From contig NZ_LLXV01000058.1 in the NCBI RefSeq assembly GCF_001431665.1, positions 1 through 58,539 of the forward strand: a stretch of 58,539 nt of DNA. Direction: 5' to 3'. The first letter of the stretch is position 1, and every line of letters begins with the position of its first letter. The translations under genes and the position numbers were made by a program. Below, piece by piece: positions 54,704-58,539 of this stretch. The notes beneath the pieces were generated by a model. The model made no database searches. It saw only the letters and a program-made list of their open reading frames with translations, and had not been told where the DNA came from. The DNA is from Stenotrophomonas beteli (GTDB taxonomy: Bacteria; Pseudomonadota; Gammaproteobacteria; Xanthomonadales; Xanthomonadaceae).

Positions 54704-55693
54704 ATGCCGTGGCTTGTGATGGCGGCGCTGCTGGCGCTTGCGCTGCTCAGCGCGGCGCTGACCTGGGCCGCGCGCGGTTACGCCCTGCGCCGGCAATTGC
54801 TGGACCAGCCCGGCGAGCGCCGCAGCCATAGCGTTGCCACCCCCCGCGGTGGGGGCATTGCCATTGTCATCAGCCTGCTGGTGGCCGCCGGCGCGGCCAT
54901 GTGGGCCTGGCCGCAGGCCACGCCCAGCCTGCTGGTGGCCAGCCTTGGGCTGGTTCTGGTGGCTGGCATCGGCTGGTGGGACGATCATCGGCCGCTGCCC
55001 GCGATGCGCCGGCTGATGGTGCACTTCATCGCCGCGGCGCTGCTGGCGGGGCTGGTCAAGGTGCACGGTGGCAGCTGGCTGCTGGCGGTGCTGGTGTTGC
55101 TGTTCACGGCCTCGCTGATCAACATCTGGAACTTCATGGACGGCATCAACGGTATCGCCGCCAGCCAGGCCGTGGTGGCCGCGCTGGGGCTGGCACCGGT
55201 GCTGCCCTGGCCGTATTCGCTGGCGGCCATTGCCCTGGGCCTGGCCTGCCTGGGTTTCCTGCCGTTCAACTTCCCCCGGGCCCGGATCTTCATGGGGGAC
55301 GTCGGAAGTGGCGCGCTCGGCTATGCGGTCGCCGTGGTGCTGGCCATCGCCAGCGTCCGCACCGACATCAACTGGATCCTGCTGCTGGTACCCATTTCGC
55401 CGTTCCTCGTGGACGCAGGCTTCACACTGCTGGCGCGCATCATTTCCGGACAACGCTGGATGGAACCCCATACCCAGCACGTCTACCAGCGCGCGGTGCA
55501 GGCAGGAGCCAGTCACCCCCAGGTGACAGGGATGTACTTTGCTTTAGGCCTGTTCAGCATTACAGTGTTCAATGTCTGCTCCAAACTGCAGCCGAGGTGG
55601 GAGGCTGCCGTGACGATCGCGTGGTTCATCGCGCTGAGCGTCCTCTGGCTCCTCCTGCGCAATGGAATGCGCCACCGACAAGGAATTACCTGA
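54704..55693 (+). CDS. WecA/WbpL-type sugar-phosphate transferase
   Basis: A 329-residue polytopic enzyme of the MraY/WecA superfamily that loads a sugar-1-phosphate onto undecaprenyl phosphate. GIGWWDDHRPLP and IWNFMDGINGIAASQ hold the conserved Asp pairs, and FNFPRARIFMGDVGSGALGYA the third acidic motif, with HTQHVYQ on the cytoplasmic side. Ten or eleven hydrophobic segments are visible. By context it probably starts O-antigen or another surface polysaccharide. It follows lapB by 3 nt and precedes the WbpM-like gene by 3 nt. Confidence 0.85.
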   Translation: MPWLVMAALLALALLSAALTWAARGYALRRQLLDQPGERRSHSVATPRGGGIAIVISLLVAAGAAMWAWPQATPSLLVASLGLVLVAGIGWWDDHRPLPAMRRLMVHFIAAALLAGLVKVHGGSWLLAVLVLLFTASLINIWNFMDGINGIAASQAVVAALGLAPVLPWPYSLAAIALGLACLGFLPFNFPRARIFMGDVGSGALGYAVAVVLAIASVRTDINWILLLVPISPFLVDAGFTLLARIISGQRWMEPHTQHVYQRAVQAGASHPQVTGMYFALGLFSITVFNVCSKLQPRWEAAVTIAWFIALSVLWLLLRNGMRHRQGIT

Positions 55694-55696
55694 CTT

Positions 55697-57610
55697 ATGG
55701 CTTCACCCTGGCGGGACAGAATCCTCGGCCTGATGCCGCGTTCGGCCATCGTCTGCCACGACCTGTTCATGGTCTGGGCATGCTGGCAGCTGCTCCATGC
55801 AGGGCGTTACTCGATCCTGCCCAACGCGCCTGCGCTGCCCCTGTGGAATGTCGACACCACCCTGGTGCTGCTGTTGCAGGGCCTGGTGTTCTGGCGGGTG
55901 GGCCTGTATCGCGGCCTGTGGCGGTTCGCCAGCGTCAGCGACCTGCTGAACATCTTCAAGGCCAGCTTCATCGGCATGGTCGCCATTGTGCTGGTACTGA
56001 TGTGGAAGCGCTTCGACGGCGTGCCGATGTCGGTGCTGGTGATCTATCCCTTCGCGCTGTCGGCGCTGCTGGGCGCTCCGCGCCTGCTGTATCGCGCCTG
56101 GAAGGATTACCAGGCGCTGCAGTCGGACTCGACCGCGCGGCGGGTACTGATCCTGGGCGCCGGGCAGGCGGCCGAAACGCTGGTGCGCGACCTGCGCCGT
56201 TCGGGCAATTTCGAGCCGGTCGGCCTGCTCGACGACGCCCCGCACCTGCGCGGCGCCAAGCTGCAGGGCCTGCCGATCCTCGGCACGCTGGACGACGCGC
56301 CGACCGTGGTGCGCGAAACCGCGGCCAAGCTGCTGGTCATCGCCATTCCCTCGCTGGATGCCGCCGGCATGCAGCGGGTGGTTGCCATCTGTGAAAGCAC
56401 CGGCGTGCCGTTCCGCACGGTGCCCAAGCTCAGCGACATCCTGCAGGGCCAGTCGCTCCCCGGGCAACTGAAGGAAGTGGCGATCGAGGACCTGCTCGGC
56501 CGCAAGCCGATCATGCCGGACTGGAACCTGATCCGCGGCTGGCTGGGCGGGCGTACCGTGCTGGTGACCGGCGCCGGTGGCTCGATCGGCTCGGAACTGT
56601 GCCGCCAGTGCGCACGCCATGGCGCTGGTCGCATCATCCTGCTGGAGATCAGCGAGCTGCTGCTGCTGACCATCGAGGGCGAGCTGCGCCGCAGCTTCCC
56701 CGATGTCGAGATCGAGGCGGTGCTCGGCGATTGTGGTGATCCGGCCGTGATCCGCCATGCGCTGTCGCTGCATTCGGTGGATACCGCGTTCCACGCTGCG
56801 GCGTACAAGCACGTGCCGGTGCTGGAGCGGCAGCTGCGCGAAGCGGTGCGCAACAACATCCTGGCCACCGAGAACGTGGCCCGCGCGTGCCTGGAGGCAC
56901 GGGTGGAGCATTTCGTGTTCATCTCCACCGACAAGGCGGTCGACCCGGTCAATGCGCTGGGTGCAAGCAAGCGCTACGCCGAGATGATCTGCCAGAGCCT
57001 GGACCAGAAGTCCACGCACACCCGTTTCGTCACGATGCGCTTTGGCAACGTGCTGGCCTCGGCGGGCAGCGTGGTGCCGCTGTTCCGCGAACAGATCCTG
57101 CGGGGCGGCCCGATCACCGTCACCGACCCGGAAGTCAGCCGCTACTTCATGACCATCCCCGAGGCCTGCCAGCTGATCCTGCAGGCGGCCGCGTCGGCGT
57201 CGCATGGCGCCATCTACACGCTGGACATGGGCGAGCCGGTGCCGATCCGCGTGCTGGCCGAGCAGATGATCCGCCTGACCGGCAAGCAGCCGTACAAGGA
57301 CATCCAGATCATCTACACCGGCCTGCGCCCGGGCGAGAAGCTGCACGAGACGCTGTTCTATTCGGACGAGGATTATCGTTCGACCGCGCATCCGAAGATT
57401 CTCGAGGCCGGCGTGCGCGCGTTCTCGCGCGACCTGGTGCTGGGCAACGTACCGCGCCTGCGCGAGGCGATCGCCAGCTACGACACCGCCAGCATCCAGG
57501 AAATCCTGTTCACGACGATGCCAGAGTTCTCGCCAATCGAACAGGACGCTTACATTTCATCCGCTAAAGTCGTGCCTTTCCCGGCACGTGAGGCCAACAG
57601 GCACCAATGA
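55697..57610 (+). CDS. WbpM-type nucleoside-diphosphate-sugar dehydratase
   Basis: A 637-residue membrane-bound enzyme: four N-terminal helices (to about residue 120), a CoA-binding-like Rossmann module (VLILGAGQAAETLVRDLRRSG), and a C-terminal extended SDR domain (VLVTGAGGSIGSELCRQCARHG). It fits UDP-GlcNAc 4,6-dehydratases that supply O-antigen precursors. The active-site segment is STDKAVDPVNALGASKRYAEM: Asp and Lys are there, but Leu takes the place of the Met found in the WbpM Met-x3-Lys motif. It ends overlapping galU by 4 nt. Confidence 0.87.
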   Translation: MASPWRDRILGLMPRSAIVCHDLFMVWACWQLLHAGRYSILPNAPALPLWNVDTTLVLLLQGLVFWRVGLYRGLWRFASVSDLLNIFKASFIGMVAIVLVLMWKRFDGVPMSVLVIYPFALSALLGAPRLLYRAWKDYQALQSDSTARRVLILGAGQAAETLVRDLRRSGNFEPVGLLDDAPHLRGAKLQGLPILGTLDDAPTVVRETAAKLLVIAIPSLDAAGMQRVVAICESTGVPFRTVPKLSDILQGQSLPGQLKEVAIEDLLGRKPIMPDWNLIRGWLGGRTVLVTGAGGSIGSELCRQCARHGAGRIILLEISELLLLTIEGELRRSFPDVEIEAVLGDCGDPAVIRHALSLHSVDTAFHAAAYKHVPVLERQLREAVRNNILATENVARACLEARVEHFVFISTDKAVDPVNALGASKRYAEMICQSLDQKSTHTRFVTMRFGNVLASAGSVVPLFREQILRGGPITVTDPEVSRYFMTIPEACQLILQAAASASHGAIYTLDMGEPVPIRVLAEQMIRLTGKQPYKDIQIIYTGLRPGEKLHETLFYSDEDYRSTAHPKILEAGVRAFSRDLVLGNVPRLREAIASYDTASIQEILFTTMPEFSPIEQDAYISSAKVVPFPAREANRHQ

Positions 57611-58485
57611 GCAAGCGAATTCGCAAGGCGGTATTTCCCGTGGCAGGGCTGGGCACGCGTTTCCTGCCCGCAACCAAGACTGTGCCGAAGGAGATGCTGC
57701 CCATCATTGATCGTCCGCTGATCCAGTACGCAGTGGACGAAGCGATTGAGGCGGGCTGCGACACGCTGGTGTTCATCACCAACCGCTACAAGCACGCAGT
57801 GGCCGACTATTTCGACAAGGCCTACGAGCTGGAGCAGAAGCTCGAGCGCGCTGGCAAGCAGGAGCAGCTGGAGATGATCCGGCACGTGCTGCCCAACGGC
57901 GTGCGTGCAATCTTCGTCACCCAGGCCGAAGCCCTGGGCCTGGGCCATGCGGTGCTCTGCGCCAAGGCGGTGATCGGCGACGAGCCCTTTGCCGTGCTGC
58001 TGCCGGACGACCTGATCTGGAACCGCGGCGATGGTGCGTTGAAGCAGATGGCCGATCTCAACGAAGCCAGCGGCGCCAGCGTGATTGCGGTGGAAGACGT
58101 GCCGCATGACAAGACCGCCAGCTATGGCATCGTCGCCACCGAAGCCTTCGATGGCCGCAAGGGGCGTATCTCGCAGATCGTGGAGAAGCCGAAGCCGGAG
58201 GACGCGCCGAGCGATCTGGCGGTGGTCGGCCGCTACGTGCTCAGCCCGAAGATCTTCGAGCTGCTGGAGCAGACCGGCAGTGGTGCAGGCGGCGAGATCC
58301 AGCTGACCGATGCGATCGCGCAGCTGTTGAAGACCGAAGAGGTCGATGCCTACCGCTTCGAGGGCACCCGTTTCGATTGCGGCACGCACCTGGGTCTGGT
58401 GGAGGCGACGATCCGTTTCGCGCTGGACAACCCGAAGTTGGCCGGCCCGGCGCGGGAGAAGCTGGCGGCGATGCTGGCGGAATAA
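57607..58485 (+). CDS. galU: UTP-glucose-1-phosphate uridylyltransferase
   Basis: Makes UDP-glucose for surface polysaccharides. The 292 residues show KAVFPVAGLGTRFLPATKTV, PKEMLPIIDRPLIQYAVDEA, LGHAVLCAKAVIGDEPFAVL, LPDDLI and GGEIQLTDAIAQLL, all typical of bacterial GalU. The ATGA overlap couples it to the dehydratase gene. Confidence 0.93.
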   Translation: MSKRIRKAVFPVAGLGTRFLPATKTVPKEMLPIIDRPLIQYAVDEAIEAGCDTLVFITNRYKHAVADYFDKAYELEQKLERAGKQEQLEMIRHVLPNGVRAIFVTQAEALGLGHAVLCAKAVIGDEPFAVLLPDDLIWNRGDGALKQMADLNEASGASVIAVEDVPHDKTASYGIVATEAFDGRKGRISQIVEKPKPEDAPSDLAVVGRYVLSPKIFELLEQTGSGAGGEIQLTDAIAQLLKTEEVDAYRFEGTRFDCGTHLGLVEATIRFALDNPKLAGPAREKLAAMLAE

Positions 58486-58491
58486 GGTTTA

Positions 58492-58517
58492 TCAAGCGCT
58501 CCGTCAGCGCTTTGATT
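58492..58517 (+). terminator. Possible hairpin after galU
   Basis: TCAAGCGCT and AGCGCTTTGA form an 8-9 bp imperfect stem 7 nt after the galU stop. No T-run is seen before the window ends. Confidence 0.3.
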
Positions 58518-58539
58518 GATACGTGATGGGCGGGACGGG

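Overview
The window reads as a chromosomal stretch from a high-GC gammaproteobacterium of the Xanthomonadales, most likely Stenotrophomonas (S. maltophilia complex). This is an inference from three things: many intergenic GTAG-type palindromes of the kind called SMAG elements in that species, the 41-residue zinc-free form of ribosomal protein L36, and the gene order and protein character throughout. I see no phage, insertion sequence, CRISPR array, rRNA or tRNA. It is mostly core genome, and the unusual material is in the intergenic regions.

Layout. 1-497: right part of a composite hairpin element. 498-2527: pdxY-tyrA. 2787-7045: minus-strand genes (small protein, ABC exporter, YigZ protein, anti-sigma and ECF sigma pair), with a divergent GAF-GAF-GGDEF-EAL protein to 10028. 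10048-12299: LOG-family hydrolase and a class III aminotransferase. 12546-18198: queA, tgt, yajC, secD, secF, covering queuosine tRNA modification and the Sec accessory membrane complex. 18199-19054: a second composite element. 19055-25825: fabV, a FimX/Filp-like degenerate c-di-GMP protein, a HI0933-type flavoprotein, YaeQ, a pseudouridine synthase and a YaiI-type protein. 26127-33365: cold shock protein, glutathione transferase, SelO, a third composite element, apt, dbpA, and a divergent YeiH exporter / LysR regulator pair. 33570-44446: Uup-type ABC-F ATPase, two c-type cytochromes, and an RND operon of one adaptor and two dissimilar permeases. 44509-50003: PhyH dioxygenase, TraB protein, acetyltransferase, the aguA/aguB putrescine pathway, a small secreted protein and rpmJ. 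50201-58485: cmk-rpsA-ihfB-lapA-lapB, then a WecA/WbpL-type transferase, a WbpM-type dehydratase and galU for envelope polysaccharide.

The strongest candidate for something undescribed is the family of composite hairpin elements at <1-467, 18252-18916 and 28822-29113. The first two carry the same four internal hairpins and the same linkers in the same order but in opposite orientation. In at least one hairpin the stem sequence has changed on both sides so that pairing is kept. They are bounded by a GCAGGG..CCCTGC end hairpin next to CAGGTG/CACCTG and always sit between genes. Secondary points are two RND permeases with different proton-relay residues in one operon, a SMAG palindrome that encodes the last residues and stop codon of the second permease, an O-antigen-type locus (ihfB to wbpM) with no O-antigen cluster in it, a dyad operator between yeiH and its LysR regulator, and several predicted leaderless start sites.
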